A stretch of DNA of 64,000 nucleotides, taken from NCBI GenBank assembly GCA_036874045.1, contig CM072340.1:9811001-9875000 (forward strand), read 5' to 3'. The notes beneath the pieces were generated by a model. That model made no database searches. It worked only from the letters and a program-made list of their open reading frames with translations, and was not told the DNA's origin. The DNA is from Cymodocea nodosa. Its lineage: Eukaryota > Streptophyta > Magnoliopsida > Alismatales > Cymodoceaceae. Positions 1 to 11,939 of the stretch are shown here, piece by piece. Both the position numbers and the translations under genes were made by a program. Position 1 is the first letter of the stretch. Each line of letters begins with the position of its first letter.

Positions 1-1158
1 AGGACATCTGGATGGAATAGCCAATAGGTTTTGCAAAAAGAGGTAGATCAGACCTCATTTGTAAGTTGCAGAAATCTTTGTATGGACTGAAACAGTCTCC
101 CAAGTAGTGGTATAAAAGATTTGATTCTTTTATCATAGATGTTGGTTTTGTTCGAAGTAGTTTTGATTCATGTGTCTATGTTAAACAAATTAAATATGAA
201 TTTGTTTACTTGCTCTTGTATGTGGATGACATCTTGATTGTAGCTAAAGATGTCAATGAAATACAGGTTTTGAAAGACACATTGAAATCTGAATTTGCAA
301 TGAAGGATTTAGGACTGGCAAGTAAAATCCTTGGGACATTGGAAGATTATTTCTCCATCAGCATAGTTATATTCTGAAGATTCTAAGTAGGATTTGTATG
401 GCTTCAAGCAAGGCCATCAGAACGCCCTATGATAGGAACCTGCGATTATCAGTTGCTATGGCACCTTAAACACAATCAGAGAAGGAGTACATAAAGAAAG
501 TTCCATATTCACAGGTAGTTGGCAGTCTCATGTATGCCATGGTTTGTACTCGCTTAGATCTTGCTTACCCTCTTAGTGTTGTAAGCAGGTTTATGTCGAA
601 TCCAAGGAAGAGTCATTGGCAGGCCGTGAAGAGGATCTTTAGGTACTTGAAGGGCACGTCTAATGTAGGACTGATTTATGGAGTTAAGCATTACTGTAGT
701 ATGGCTGGATATTCTGATTCAGATTTTGCAAGTGATGTTGATCAGCGTAGATCCTTAATAGGATATGTCTTCACATTGGTAGATTCCATTATTAGTTGGA
801 AATCTACTCTACAGCCTATTGTATCTTTATCCACCACCGAGGCTGAGTATATGGTGATGACAGAAGCTGCAAAAGAAGGTATTTGGCTAAAAGGGTTACT
901 TGGAGACTTTGGTCTGCGATATGATAAAGTAGAAATTTTCTGTGATAGTCTCAATGCCATTAGCTTAACGAAAAATAATGTGTTTCATGACAGGACAAAG
1001 CACATTGATGTTCGTTATCACTTTTTAGAACAAAAGATCGCGTGAAGATTTTGAAGATCAACACACATGACAATCCAACCGATATGTTTACGAAAGGCGT
1101 TCTTAAAAGCAAGTTTAAGCATTGCTTAGACTTACTTAATGTCTTTGCTTATAGTTGA
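1..1158 (+). pseudogene. TNT1/Tork-type copia reverse transcriptase-RNase H remnant
   Basis: The 3' end of a Ty1/copia pol, running in from the left edge. Bases 65-120 encode the copia motif SLYGLKQSP followed by a stop where Gln is expected (K-stop-WY). The RT catalytic box YVDDILIV lies near 219-243. After about 320 the frame is lost through small changes, and the RNase H part is open at 530-1045 with SLSTTEAEY and RTKHIDVRYHF. The reading ends near 1158, followed by a polypurine tract and LTR, so this is the true pol end. The protein differs from the Sirevirus pol elsewhere in the window, so this is a separate lineage. It is non-functional. Confidence 0.88.
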
Positions 1159-1228
1159 CCCTTCAGGTCTTTTGTGATGGAGATTTGTTTTTTGTTGTTT
1201 GGTTCTAGGTGGAGTTTGTAAATTCAAG

Positions 1229-1240
1229 ACAAGGTGGAGA
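1229..1240 (+). other. Polypurine tract of the TNT1-like element
   Basis: The purine-rich stretch ACAAGGTGGAGA lies directly before the LTR start. This is the usual plus-strand priming site of copia elements (family knowledge); placement is by adjacency. Confidence 0.7.
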
Positions 1241-1241
1241 T

Positions 1242-1553
1242 TGTTATTATGTGTCTTGAATTAGTTTGTTACACGTAGGGGTATTTTTATCCTTGGCCAC
1301 TTGGGGTGCACAAATGTTATAAATAGGCCCCCAACGTGTGCTTTAGAAGGATGATGAATCTTGTATCCCTTTGTGATCACCTAGAGAAGAATCAATTAGT
1401 TGAGCTCCATCCATGGACATACCCAATTTGGGGAACCACGTTAAAACCTTGGTGTTTGTTGTTCTTGTTTCACACGTCTACCTCTCTTTGTCTTCTTCTT
1501 TCTTCTCCACGTGTCCAAGCTTCTCCCTTTCCACATTCTCTCTTCGCATAACA
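1242..1553 (+). mobile_element. 3' LTR of the TNT1-like copia element
   Basis: The 312 bp stretch begins TGTTATTATG and ends CGCATAACA, giving the terminal inverted pair TGTTAT/ATAACA expected of an LTR. A TATA box (TATAAATA, 1318-1325) sits about 75 bp in. It follows pol and a polypurine tract, so it is the 3' LTR. The 5' LTR is outside the window. The short ORF crossing 1336-1551 lies in the LTR and has no support as a gene. Confidence 0.75.
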
Positions 1554-1659
1554 AAAAGAAAATACTAATGAAATAGAATTTAAAGAATGTAATTTAAAAC
1601 TGAAAACAATAGGAGATCAAAATCAAGAAAATGAAATACAAGAACATCATGAAAGTAAT
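1554..1659. other. AT-rich spacer between two retrotransposons
   Basis: About 106 bp between the TNT1-like LTR and the 5' LTR of Sirevirus A. One frame reads as a Glu/Gln/Asn-rich peptide, possibly another copia fragment, but it is too short to assign. The last five bases, GTAAT, would be the left target-site copy of element A; the right copy was not found. Confidence 0.4.
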
Positions 1660-3206
1660 TGTTGAGTATTTTGTTTTGATGATGTATGCTAAACAAATGT
1701 AATCATATTTACTCAATTACTATTGTTTGTGAAAGTAAATTAAGAACATTAATTAATATAGAAAAAGTTTACTGATATAAATGCTTGTCTGTAATGGATC
1801 TGAAATTATGCTAAGTTAAATAAATGATTAAGTTATACTAACTTTTCATTTAACTAAACGTTAAGTTAACATGTGTTTTTATTGCAAAGCATGATATGTT
1901 TTAAAGTTATATTTTTTGTATCATGTACAGTGCACGTTAAGACAACTTATTGAGTTAGTGCGTTATTTGTATAAAGGTCACGTGAGAACTCATTGAGTTA
2001 TAGGCTTAAAGGCTAAAATAGGTCACATGAGAACTCGTTAAGTTAGTGAACAAAATGTTAAAATGAAGAGATAAACTCGTTAAGTTAGTATTATGCATAT
2101 GGTGAAATTAAAGTTTACGAATGTTATATTGTATCACATGAGTTGCACATGTTTAACTTGTTAAGTTAACATAACTAAATGCGTTGAGTTGCTATATTGA
2201 ATACTAAGGTAATGCATTAGGTTAGCGTTATAAACTTAAAGTTATTATTGTTGCACGTGGTAAATACCTTATTGTAAAAACATTTATTTATTACTAGTTC
2301 ATTGAGTTAGCATAACATCACGAAGCTAGTTCATTGAGTTATCTGTAACACCACAGACTTAGTTCGTTGAGTTAGGTACAATACTTGTCACGTGATTTGG
2401 CACATGATGAACTCGTTAAGTTAGATACATTAAGTTATAAATCTACTTGTTTTACTCATTTAGTTAACATTAACACAATGACTTGTTATTACACTTGATG
2501 GAAAATTTTGGATGAGAAAGTTTATTTTGCAGAAAATTTTTTAGAGATCTAGGATTGATGATTAAAGAAAATTTGAAAGGAAAATGTAGGTCAGAACGTG
2601 TATATTTCGATGAAGGAAAAAGAGAAGACGTAAAGAGTGGAAAACTGATGGTGATTAAACGTGGATGATATGCATGAAATGAAGATACAATATAAAAGGC
2701 ATAGAATTCTCGTTGATCAAATATCCCTGCACACCAAATGAAATATATTTTTAGGAATCAAAACACCTCTCTAGGGAAAAGCTCTCAGATAGAAGAAAAT
2801 TCAATGAAGAAGAGAAATTCAGATATATGTCACTGAAGATTTGAAGAATCGAAAGAAAGAAAATTTGGTAAAGTAGAGAAAGTAAGATATTTATCACTAA
2901 AGAATTGCAGAAGAAGAAGAAAAAGAAGAAGAAAATTCTCAAACAGGGAGAAATGTTTTTAAATTCCGTAAATTAGTTTTCTCTATTTGTAGTTAGGAAA
3001 TTAATTAGATGAAACATGGTATCGTTATATAATTGCAACTACAATTTCTAAGTAGAATTGAATTATATATTGTAATTGAAACATTGAATAAAATGATTTG
3101 ATTAAAACAGTGTCTCAACTTGTTTTTAATTTTGAAGTTTCAATTATAAATGAAAAAGTTGAAAAACACAATTCACCCCCCTCTTGTGTAGCCATTCGAT
3201 TCTACA
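1660..3206 (+). repeat. Sirevirus A 5' LTR (1547 bp)
   Basis: Starts TGTTGAGTATTTTG and ends with TCTACA, two bases before the PBS. It holds several GTTRAGTTA motifs and CACGTG-like sites in the first kilobase, a TATA box at 2691-2698, one decayed post-TATA hairpin, purine-rich repeats around 2750-2940, and an AATAAA signal near 3085. The length is far above the usual few hundred bases of copia LTRs but fits Sireviruses. Confidence 0.88.
2691..2698 (+). promoter_or_regulatory. TATA box of Sirevirus A LTR
   Basis: TATAAAAG followed by GCATAGAATTCTCG. The same block is present in every Sirevirus LTR of the window: 59574 and 60474 (+), 42320 (+), and as the complement at 22480, 25777, 39683 and 62514. 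I infer the start of transcription about 25-35 bp downstream. Confidence 0.75.
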
Positions 3207-3208
3207 AG

Positions 3209-3220
3209 TGGTATTAGAGC
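3209..3220 (+). other. Primer binding site of Sirevirus A
   Basis: TGGTATTAGAGC, two bases after the LTR end. It differs by one base from TGGTATCAGAGC, the copia site that pairs with initiator Met tRNA (family knowledge). Confidence 0.85.
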
Positions 3221-3406
3221 CAGGTTAATAATCTTTGATATAAAATCGATGCCAACTTAATTAATATTAGAGCTTATTCTACCTTCCTTATTTTTAAATA
3301 GAAATTAATATCTAAGCATACGTTTAGCTTTGTTGATTTTAGGCTTAAGTTGTTTTTAAAGTTTTAAACTATTTAAAATCTAATAGGTTGAAAAATCTAA
3401 GGTAAG

Positions 3407-5640
3407 ATGGCTATAGGAAATGGTAATTTTTCTTTGTATGAAGACCAAAATCTTAATCGTCCTCCTTTATTTGATGGAATACATTTTGAATATTGGAAAT
3501 ATAGGATGATAGTCTTTCTTCAAAGTATAGATCACAAGTTGTGGTTCATGATTTCTATACCATATACACCGTTAACTACTCCTTATAATACTTGGATAGT
3601 TATTGAAAAGAAAATGAAACTCTGAATGCAAAAGACTTAAATATCTTATTTTGTGCATTGAATTATGAACAGTTCAGTAAAGTGTCGGCATATAAATCTA
3701 CTTATGAGATGTGACATGCATTAGAAGTTTCATATGAAGGTACTTCTCAAGTTAAAGAGACTAAGATTAATATGCTAATTCATAAGTATGAACTCTTTAA
3801 GATGCATAAAGATGAAAGTATTTCAGAGATGTTTTCCAGATTCCTAGATGTCATAAACTTTTTAAAATATTTAGGAAAGAATTTTAAACAGAAGGATTTG
3901 GTGAGAAAAATTCTCAAATCTCTAAGTTTTAAATGGTCTCAAAAAGTGACATCAATTGAGGGACCATGAGACTTAAATGTTTATACTATAAATGAACTTA
4001 TAGGAAATTTAACTGCTTATGAAGTTCAATTAAATGATTCATTGAGTCACAATAAATTAAAAATGAAGAAGGAAATAGCATTTGAAATTAATTCAGATTT
4101 TGAAATATCAATTGATTTTGATGAGGATTTGATTTTGCTGATTAGGAAATTCAAGAAAGCATGGAAAGCTAGGTAACAACAAAGGAACAAAATGACAAAC
4201 CCTCAACATCAAAGTCACTGAATGAAAAGAATTCTTCATCGAGAAAGTATGTATGTTACAATCGCAAGAAACTTGGACATCTTTCTCTAGATTGTCCTAT
4301 AAGGAAAAGTGAAAAGTAAAGTAGGACAAAGCAGAAGAAGAAGGCTTAGAAAACTCAGAAAAAGTTTTACAAGAAAAAGGCTTTAAAGGTCATTTGGGAT
4401 AACACGTCAAAAGAGTCTGAATCTAAGGAATTATCATCAAAATCTTCACATTCAGAAGAAGAACAAGAGTCAGAAGACGTTGCTTATGCGTGCTTCATGG
4501 GAGATGAGTCTATGGTAATATCTGATCTTGAAAGTCATTTAGATTTTAACTTTGATGAATTATTATGTGCTTATCATGCATTATTACAAAAACTTAAAGT
4601 TTATAAACTAGGAAATAAGAATATTAGAAACTCTTTGCCTATTACGAAAGAAGAAAATTGTTTCCTATCTACTACTTTAGAAAAGTTTAAATGTGATAAT
4701 GAAAATCATGCTATAGATTTGCATAAATTTAGATTTAATGAATGTGTCTTGCATGAACAAATACAAAATATAAATGTTGAAAAATTAAAGATAGAATCTG
4801 AAAATGAAAAGTTTAGAAACAACATAAATGATCTTGAGTTAGAGATTGATAAATTAAAAATGAGAGCTAGATTTAAATTCCACCATTGAAAAATGGAATT
4901 TAAGTCAAACTAAGTTAGAGAAGCTAACTAGTACCCCTGTTGTGTCATATAAATTTGACTTAGGATTTGATTATCCTGAATACCCTGAATCTCAAGTCAA
5001 CAAAGGATTTATTAGTTGCAGTTCAAATAAATCTAAGACTAAAATTCCTTTTATCATGAAACAAGGTAATAAATATGTAGAAGTAGGTACTTCAAGAGAT
5101 GAATCATATAGTAATAATATAAACTAATGTGATTTATCTAAATGTACTTCTAACATGACTATTAATGTTTCTAAAAATCTTGTTTCTTGTTCTGGAAATT
5201 CAGTTTCTAATGTCCCTAAAATTTCAGACAATTGTAGTAAATTGGAAATTCAGAAACCTAAGCATGAAATTCAAAACACTAGTATTAGACCAATTACTGG
5301 TTTTGTAGGTTCTTTATTTGAAAATTCATGTGTAGAAAAAGATTTTGTATGTACTAAAAACTTAAATACAAGTACAAAATCTTGGTACGAACTTACTGAA
5401 ATGTATGAGCATGACCAAAATAATTTAACATCTGATAAAAATTAGTTTGGTTTTGGTTATACTACATTTGAAAATAAAAACAATGTTTATAAGAGTAATA
5501 ATTCTATAAGTGAGTATGAAGCTAATGATAAATTAATAGTACTTACAACTAATAAGAATATAAATGATAATGTTAGACTATTTTTAAACTAAAAGAAGAA
5601 ATATGCTTTTAATGAACTTGGTCCTTAAAGACATTGGGCA
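3407..5640 (+). pseudogene. Sirevirus A gag, disrupted
   Basis: The start ATG follows the leader and the conserved GGTAAG. The protein opens with FSLYEDQNLNRPPLFDG and EYWKYRM, the DUF4219/UBN2-type copia Gag core. A one-base loss in an A run near 3610 shifts the frame. A Trp-to-stop change near 3714 and later stops follow. The zinc knuckle at 4254-4295 reads CYNRKKLGHLSLDC, so the second Cys of CX2CX4HX4C is Arg. The C-terminal half (4497-5445) is a Glu/Asn/Lys-rich probable coiled coil, typical of large Sirevirus Gag proteins. Confidence 0.85.
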
Positions 5641-8600
5641 CCAAGAAATAGTTCTTAATTTGTTTTGTAGGAGAAAAGAACATCAAAATGGATTTTGGAT
5701 AGTGGAGCATCAAGTCACATGACCAAATAGCAAACCTATTGAAAAATTTTACAAATACCAAGAAAGGAAGTGTAATATTTGGAAACAAAAGTAAGGATAA
5801 AATCATAGGTATGAGTAATGTTCAAATAACTCCTAGTTGTGTTATTTCGAATGTACTATATGTAGAAAACCTAGGATTTAATTTGTTGAGTCTTATAAAA
5901 CTAATTGATAATGGATACTATGTATTGTTTGAAGATAACATATGCAAAATTATTGATAAAATTACAGATGAACTTAAGTTTATTGCTAAAAGAAAATGTT
6001 TTGTATGTATTTTATCTTCACCTTCTAGTGTAGTTGATTTAAATTCATGTTTGCTAACTAAAACTAGTGATGCATATCTTTGGCATAGAAGGATTGGGCA
6101 TATAAATATGAAACTATTGCATAAATTATTTAAACAAAATTTGGTGAGAGGTTTACCAAAAATTAAATACTCAAAGGATTTCATGTGTGATGCATGTGAG
6201 TTAGGTAAACTTCATAAAAACTCTTTTAAATCCAAAACTGATATATCAAGCAAGAGAGTCTTAGAACTTATACATATGGATCTATTTGGACCAACAAGAA
6301 GCGTGAGTATTGGTGTTAAACTATATGTATTTGTTTTAGTAGATAACTTCTCTAGATACACTTGTGTATATTTTCTAGCAACTAAAACAGAAGTTTTTGG
6401 AACATTTAAAATGTATTGCAATCTTGTTCAAAATGAACAAAGTGTCTCTATTCAAAAACTTAGGAATGATCAATGTACTGAATTTGAAAATGATCAAATG
6501 GATAATTATTGTATAGATCATGGCATTGATCACAAATTTTCTTTTTCAAGAGCACCTTCTCAAAATGGTGTTGTTGAGAGAAAGAATCGATCACTTTAGA
6601 AAATGGCTAGAACTATGTTAAATGAACATAATTTACCTCAATCTTTGGGCTGAAGCAATGAATATAGTTTGTTATATTATTAATAGAAGTCACTTAAGAG
6701 CTCTTATTAATAAAACTCCTTTTGAGATTATGTATGATAGGGTTCCAAAAATTTCCTATATGAAACAATTTGGTTGTAAGTGTTTTATTCTTAACATTGA
6801 GGATAAAAGGGATAAATTTCAAGCCAAAGTGGATGAAGGAATTTTTGTAGGCTACTCTACTAGAAGTAAAGCCTATAGAGTTTATAATAAGACTTCTAGA
6901 ACCATTGAAGAAACCCTTCATGTGAGCTTTAATGAAAATTCTTTCAAAGAATCAAAATCTAAAGCTGATAATGATGATATGACCAATTTCCCAAAAGAAT
7001 TAGAGATCAATAGAGATATTGAAGATTTATCTGAAAAAATTAAAAATATGAACTTAAATGATCAAACTAATGATCAAAGTGATGTACCTTCAGATGTTGA
7101 TGAGAATATTGAGGAAAATCATAGAAATTGGCATTATTCTTCATCACATCCCATCACTCAAGTCATTGGTAATATTAATGAGGGAGTTAAAACTAGAGCT
7201 TCAATAAATTTAAATAGTATGTGTTTGTTTGTTTCTATGGTGGAACCAAAGAATATAGAAGAAGCATTATTTGATGAAAATTGGATAGTGGCAATGCAAG
7301 ATGAACTAAATCAATTCATTAGAAATGATGTTTGGGAATTAGTTTCTCCACTAGAAAATCAGTCCATAATAGGTACAAAATGGATCTTTAGAAACAAAAC
7401 TAATGAGATTGGTTAAGTTATAAGAAACAAAGTTAGATTAGTTGCACAAGGGTATACATAGGAAGAAAGACTTGGTTATGATGAAACTTTTGCTCCTATG
7501 GTTAGGTTAGAAAGTATTAGAATATTATTGGCCTATGCTTGTTATAAGGATTTTAAACTATACCAAATGGATGTAAAGAGTGCATTTCTAAATGGTTTAA
7601 TTAATGAAGAAGTTTATGTAAAACAATCACCTAGATTTGAAGATATTAATAATCCTCACTATGTGTATAAATTGAAGAAAACCTTATATGATTTGAAGCA
7701 AGCACCTAGATTGTGGTATGAAAGATTATCTACTTTTCTTATAGAACAAGGATATATCATGGGTAAAGTAGACCATACTCTGTTTATCAAGAAAGATGAT
7801 AAAAATCAAATTATTGTTCAAATATACGTGGATGATATAATCTTTGGAGCAACTTTTGATAAACTGATAAAAATATTTTCTGAAGAGATGATTAGTTAGT
7901 TTGAAATGAGTATGATAGGAGAACTTTCATATTTTCTAGGACTTCAAATTAAGTAAATGGATAAAGGTATATTTTTAAATTAGGAAAAATATGTAGTTGA
8001 AATGCTTAAGAAATTTAATTTTAATGATACAAGGATTCGAGGAACTCCTATGAGTACTTCTTTAAAGTTAGATATTGATGACATAGGAAAATCAATAGAT
8101 CAAAGAAAATACAGAAGTATGACTGGTTCTTTACTTTAATTGACAGCTAGTAGACCTGATATTATGTTTGCTGTGTGTGCTTGTGCTAGATTTCAATCTA
8201 ATCCAAAAATATCACACTTAATTGATGTTAAAAGAATATTTAGATATATATAAGAAACTAAAAGTTTCAGACTGTATTATTCTAAGGATAATTTAATAGA
8301 TCTTATAGGATATACTAATGCTGATTATGTAGGATCTAAATCTGATAGAAAAAATACTAGTGGCACATGTCAATTATTAGGAAATAATTTGGTGTCATGG
8401 TTTAGTAAAAAGCAAAATTTTGTAGCACTTTCAACCACTGAAGCTGAATATGTTGCTGTTGCATTGTGTTGCACTCAGATTCTGTGGATAAGGCAAACTT
8501 TAGAAGATTTTGGATTATCTTATGATACAATTGAGATAAATCTTATATTGTGGCAGTAGTTTTGCAATAAATCTTTCCAAAAATCCTATATTACATTCTA

Positions 8601-8782
8601 GAGCAAAGCATATAAAGGTTAGACATCATTTTCTAAGAGATAACATAATTAAAGGAAAAATTAAATTAGGATTTGTGTCTAGTAAAAATCAATTAGTTGA
8701 TATATTTACAAAACTTCTAGATGAAAATACTTTTTGCAACATAAGATTAAATTTAGGTATTTGTAGGCTATGTGATGTGTAA
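5641..8782 (+). pseudogene. Sirevirus A pol (protease, integrase, RT, RNase H), disrupted
   Basis: Copia order is complete. The protease motif LDSGASSH is at about 5695-5720. The GAG-pre-integrase block with LWHRRIGHIN is near 6080. Integrase core residues are visible: D in HMDLFGP, D in RNDQCTEF, E in NGVVERK. RT starts near 7240 with WELVSP and carries the YVDDIIFG box near 7828. RNase H has STTEAEYVA near 8435 and ends IC-RLCDV, stop 8780-8782. In-frame stops at about 6596, 7414, 7459, 7897, 7954, 7981 and 8251 mostly replace Gln codons. A frameshift near 8535 disrupts the RNase H DNSSAINLSKN stretch. Non-functional. Confidence 0.9.
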
Positions 8783-10347
8783 AATGCTTAAACTCCACAA
8801 AAGATAAATATTGTTGATGATGTTGTTTACCTCATAGATATTATATACTTATCATAAATATCTAAGTAATATCTAAACTACTACATAAGATACTATGTAT
8901 TTATGATAAAATTATTGCAGTATCTTATTGATTTTACTTATTTTTCTGAGTTTAATAGTTATTCAAAATTTTAAGTGGATATGTCAATGAAAAACATTAA
9001 ATTCCTCTGAAATAAAAGTGCATATGACCAAGAATGAGTTTGACTTGATTGATTAAACTTATAGAATAATTTATATATAAATCATAACAAGCTATTGATC
9101 AAAAGTATGAGCTTATTGAAATTGATTCATATTTTAAGTAAAATCATAGAAGTAAAAATTGTATGAGATTTGTGCTTTATTGCATTTGTATTAATGAAAT
9201 ACATATATATTGTGCTTAAAATAAAAAGTGCTTACAAAGTGAAAATATTTGAGGGTTTATTGATCAGTTTGATCACAAGCCACTTGTACTTGATTAGATA
9301 GGTATGTAAGGATTGTTGTCTTGAAAAAGGATTCTTTAAATCTAGCAACCTAAGGTCTTGATCATACTTGGGATTGTTGACTGAAAGCTCATTACACGGG
9401 TACATTAGAAAGCTCTTGTATAATTCAAGCTTTTCAAACTAACTTTTAAAGAAAATTATCAACATTTACTATTTTGTAAAGATAAAAGTTGTTTCATTAA
9501 ATACAGGTATCTTTGAATCAAATATAGTTTCTACCAATATGACTATTGACTTGTTGAATCTAAACTAGTACTTTTGAAAATGTTTATTTGACATACATTT
9601 CTTTATTCTCCTTGTGTTAATCATATTAAGTTTAAAATTATGTTTCGATTCATATACAGTTGGAGTTGATTCTGGAAATCATTCTTGATGAATTCAGGAT
9701 AATGGAAATTTCTAAAAAGAAAAATTTAAAGTATAGTTACAATTAACACCTACTTTATACAAGTATATTTTGTATGTTATTGAATATATTTGAAGTATAT
9801 TTGTGGGGGGAGGATTTACAATGTCCAAAATATATTAATATCATTGAAAATATAAACCTTAGTTAATCTAAGTTTAGTCCTCTTAAGATCTTGATGAAAC
9901 AATTTAACAGACAAACAAATTATTTTAGGTTCATAAAAAGAATATTAGAATAATTTACAATGTTCTCAAGATAATGTTTGTATAAATTACTTATAGCTTG
10001 TATGTTGTTTTTAGAAGCTTTCAGTTGAAAACATTCGAAACTTGCTTTTTTACCTAAATATACTAATTAGACGTTATGTTATGTAAGGTTACGTGTAAAA
10101 CAACCTCTAGACAGTGTTTTACTCATTAGATTAGGTAACTTAACAAGTTATGCTTAAATTTTTCGGATACCTCGATTGAATAAACTTTATTCAATATTCA
10201 TTTAAAACTCAAACCTGACTAATAGGCTCGTTAAGTTATGCTACTAAAACCCTATTTAAACACTTATTAATAGGCTTAGGAACTTTGGTTATCTCGTAAC
10301 ATCTTTCTAAAAATCTTTCCCACTTGTTCCTGTAACCTCCTACGATG
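8783..10347 (+). other. Sirevirus A pol-env spacer
   Basis: About 1.56 kb of non-coding, very AT-rich DNA between pol and the envelope-position ORF. Homologous spacers occur at 14669-16264 (-), 29605-33827 (-, interrupted), 43280-44310 (-) and 54723-55949 (+). It contains an internal G tract (9805-9813) within a conserved block and, near 10110-10150, a decayed copy of the paired GTTRGGTTA motif found upstream of the env ORF in sister copies. I see no ORF. Confidence 0.8.
9805..9813 (+). other. Internal polypurine-like tract in the Sirevirus A spacer
   Basis: GGGGGGAGG flanked by a conserved TTTGAAGTATATTTGT block. The same tract is at 55425-55433 in element I and, as CCTCCCCC, in the minus-strand spacers near 15186 and 30130. 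Sireviruses are reported to have several polypurine tracts; a role as an internal plus-strand primer is inference. Confidence 0.5.
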
Positions 10348-10375
10348 ATGTATTCAAAGTTCTAAAAAGGGCGTG
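10348..10375 (+). pseudogene. Sirevirus A env-position ORF, first codons only
   Basis: The ATG at 10348 lines up with the ATG at 55950 of element I (MVSKFYKG there; MYSKF then a stop here). Homology ends at 10375, exactly where the Athila LTR begins. The last five bases, GCGTG, would be the target-site copy. Confidence 0.65.
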
Positions 10376-11939
10376 TGTTTAGTTGTTAAGTTAAATCAGA
10401 AACTTGTTCGGTTTATGAAAAACTTCTTTGGTTTGTTTTTATGCTATTATTAATAAATCCTTTTAAAAGTAAACAAACAACCTTTCACACAAATTAGATA
10501 TTAAGTCCAATTTGTATTTTAACTACAAGTGCACAGTGTATATTATATTTGTGTGCAAGTACAGGTCGATCCCACAAAGATTGAGTAAGAATTGTGTACT
10601 ATTCCAATTTTTATATTGAAGTTTATGTGTGTTCAGTTAAGCACTCCATTGAGTTATAGTTAACTCAACAAACATAGTTTATGGAGTTATGGTTAACTCA
10701 ATGGACTAACCTCGTGGACTTAAGTTAATTCCACAAGCCTATCTTTCTAGTTAAATACTGCTATTTACAAAGGAATTCGGCCAACCATTGGGCGATTCCA
10801 TAGAATGTAAATAACATCAATTAAGCTCTTTAATGTTAGTTAATTTGAGATTTATCATTAAGCAATACTAACATTCAGATATTTCAAATAGTAACCATTA
10901 AAATCTTTAAGTATCTAGGACGATTCAATTTTAGTAAACCATAAAACTATTTTCTATTTTTTGAATCAAACAAACATAAAACATTCACAATACTAACATT
11001 GATAACATTAATCATGATACAAAACAAACAATACAACACTTTAATACTAAATGTAAACACAGATAATGAGTTGTTTTTGGTATTTTTGTTTTGATATGTT
11101 TCTAAAGATGAGCAAAAGGTGAAATGTAAAAATCTCTATTGACATTAAAAACTTCCATCACTACATGCAACACGATTACACCACTGAAAACTTAATCACT
11201 TACAATCTTGCCTCCTCTCCCCATAGAATCGTGAACCAAGAATTGTAAGATGATCTCCTCTTTAGCATACTAGCATTAACCTGGAACCAAAGCTTGAAGC
11301 TTTACGATCTCCTGAGATATGAGTTGACCCGACATTTGAAAAGTATCTTCACAGACCTCTAATGGTTGGTGATTTTGGTGGTGTGGTGGAGCTTCAGGGA
11401 ACTTCCTATAGTTAGCGTGGTTCTCCACCCCCCTTCACACTGTTTTTTTCTTCATCTTTTATGTTTCTTTTAGTAGTAACTGCTTCTATTTAAATGATCG
11501 GTTGGATTTTCTTCATTCATATCAACAATGGAGATTTCTTCTTCATTCCATGAGTGAATTCCTACGTGATACGTGCAATCGTGGTTTTCCTTCGAATTTT
11601 CTGTTTCTGCAATTGCTACAATGGCATGCTAGAAAATAAATGGTCCGTAGAGTTAGTGTAACTTAACAGACTTACTTCATTGATTTAACTATAAAACACG
11701 TGTAATAAAGAAATAACTTAATGAGTTCAGATATTTCAGATAGTTACAACTATAAGTATTCAAAACTTATATGCATTTCGGATAGTTAGCACCTAACCTT
11801 CTGAAAGATAACTTAAGTTAAGTTTCTAGAATGCGACACGTGTCCTCAGGCAGTTTTATGATAAAAAGATATTTTGGATACTTGCAAACCTAACTATCCG
11901 ATGCTCAGACACATTTCAGATAGTTAGCGTCTAACTTAC
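10376..11939 (-). mobile_element. Athila-type gypsy F, 3' LTR, 3' part
   Basis: Reverse-complement homologue of the Athila LTR at 46112-48086. In plus order it reads TGTTTAGTTG (the LTR end CTAAACA in sense), the block with AGGTCGATCCCAC near 10563, a TTGGCCGAATTC-like block near 10775, and a long T/A-rich upstream part. The LTR is cut at 11939 by Sirevirus D and resumes at 42828-43169. A polypurine tract next to the other end (43170-43192) marks it as the 3' LTR of a minus-strand element. No ORF is credible in it. Confidence 0.82.

Larger units (their letters stand above)
1660..10375 (+). mobile_element. Sirevirus A, 5' part (LTR, gag, pol, spacer, start of env ORF)
   Basis: A Ty1/copia element of the Sirevirus type read left to right: 5' LTR 1660-3206, PBS 3209-3220, gag from 3407, pol to 8782, spacer, and the first codons of the envelope-position ORF at 10348. 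It stops at 10375 where an Athila LTR in minus orientation begins (TGTTTAG). I infer that the Athila element inserted into this env ORF. The rest of A should lie beyond the window. The coding region has many stops and frameshifts, so A is old. It is the outermost element of the nest. Confidence 0.85.

Noticed and set aside
2751..2942. Minus-strand ORF rich in Phe and Leu, like a membrane peptide
   Set aside because: It is the complement of the GAA/AAG-rich repeat in the Sirevirus LTR; hydrophobicity is a by-product of the purine run.
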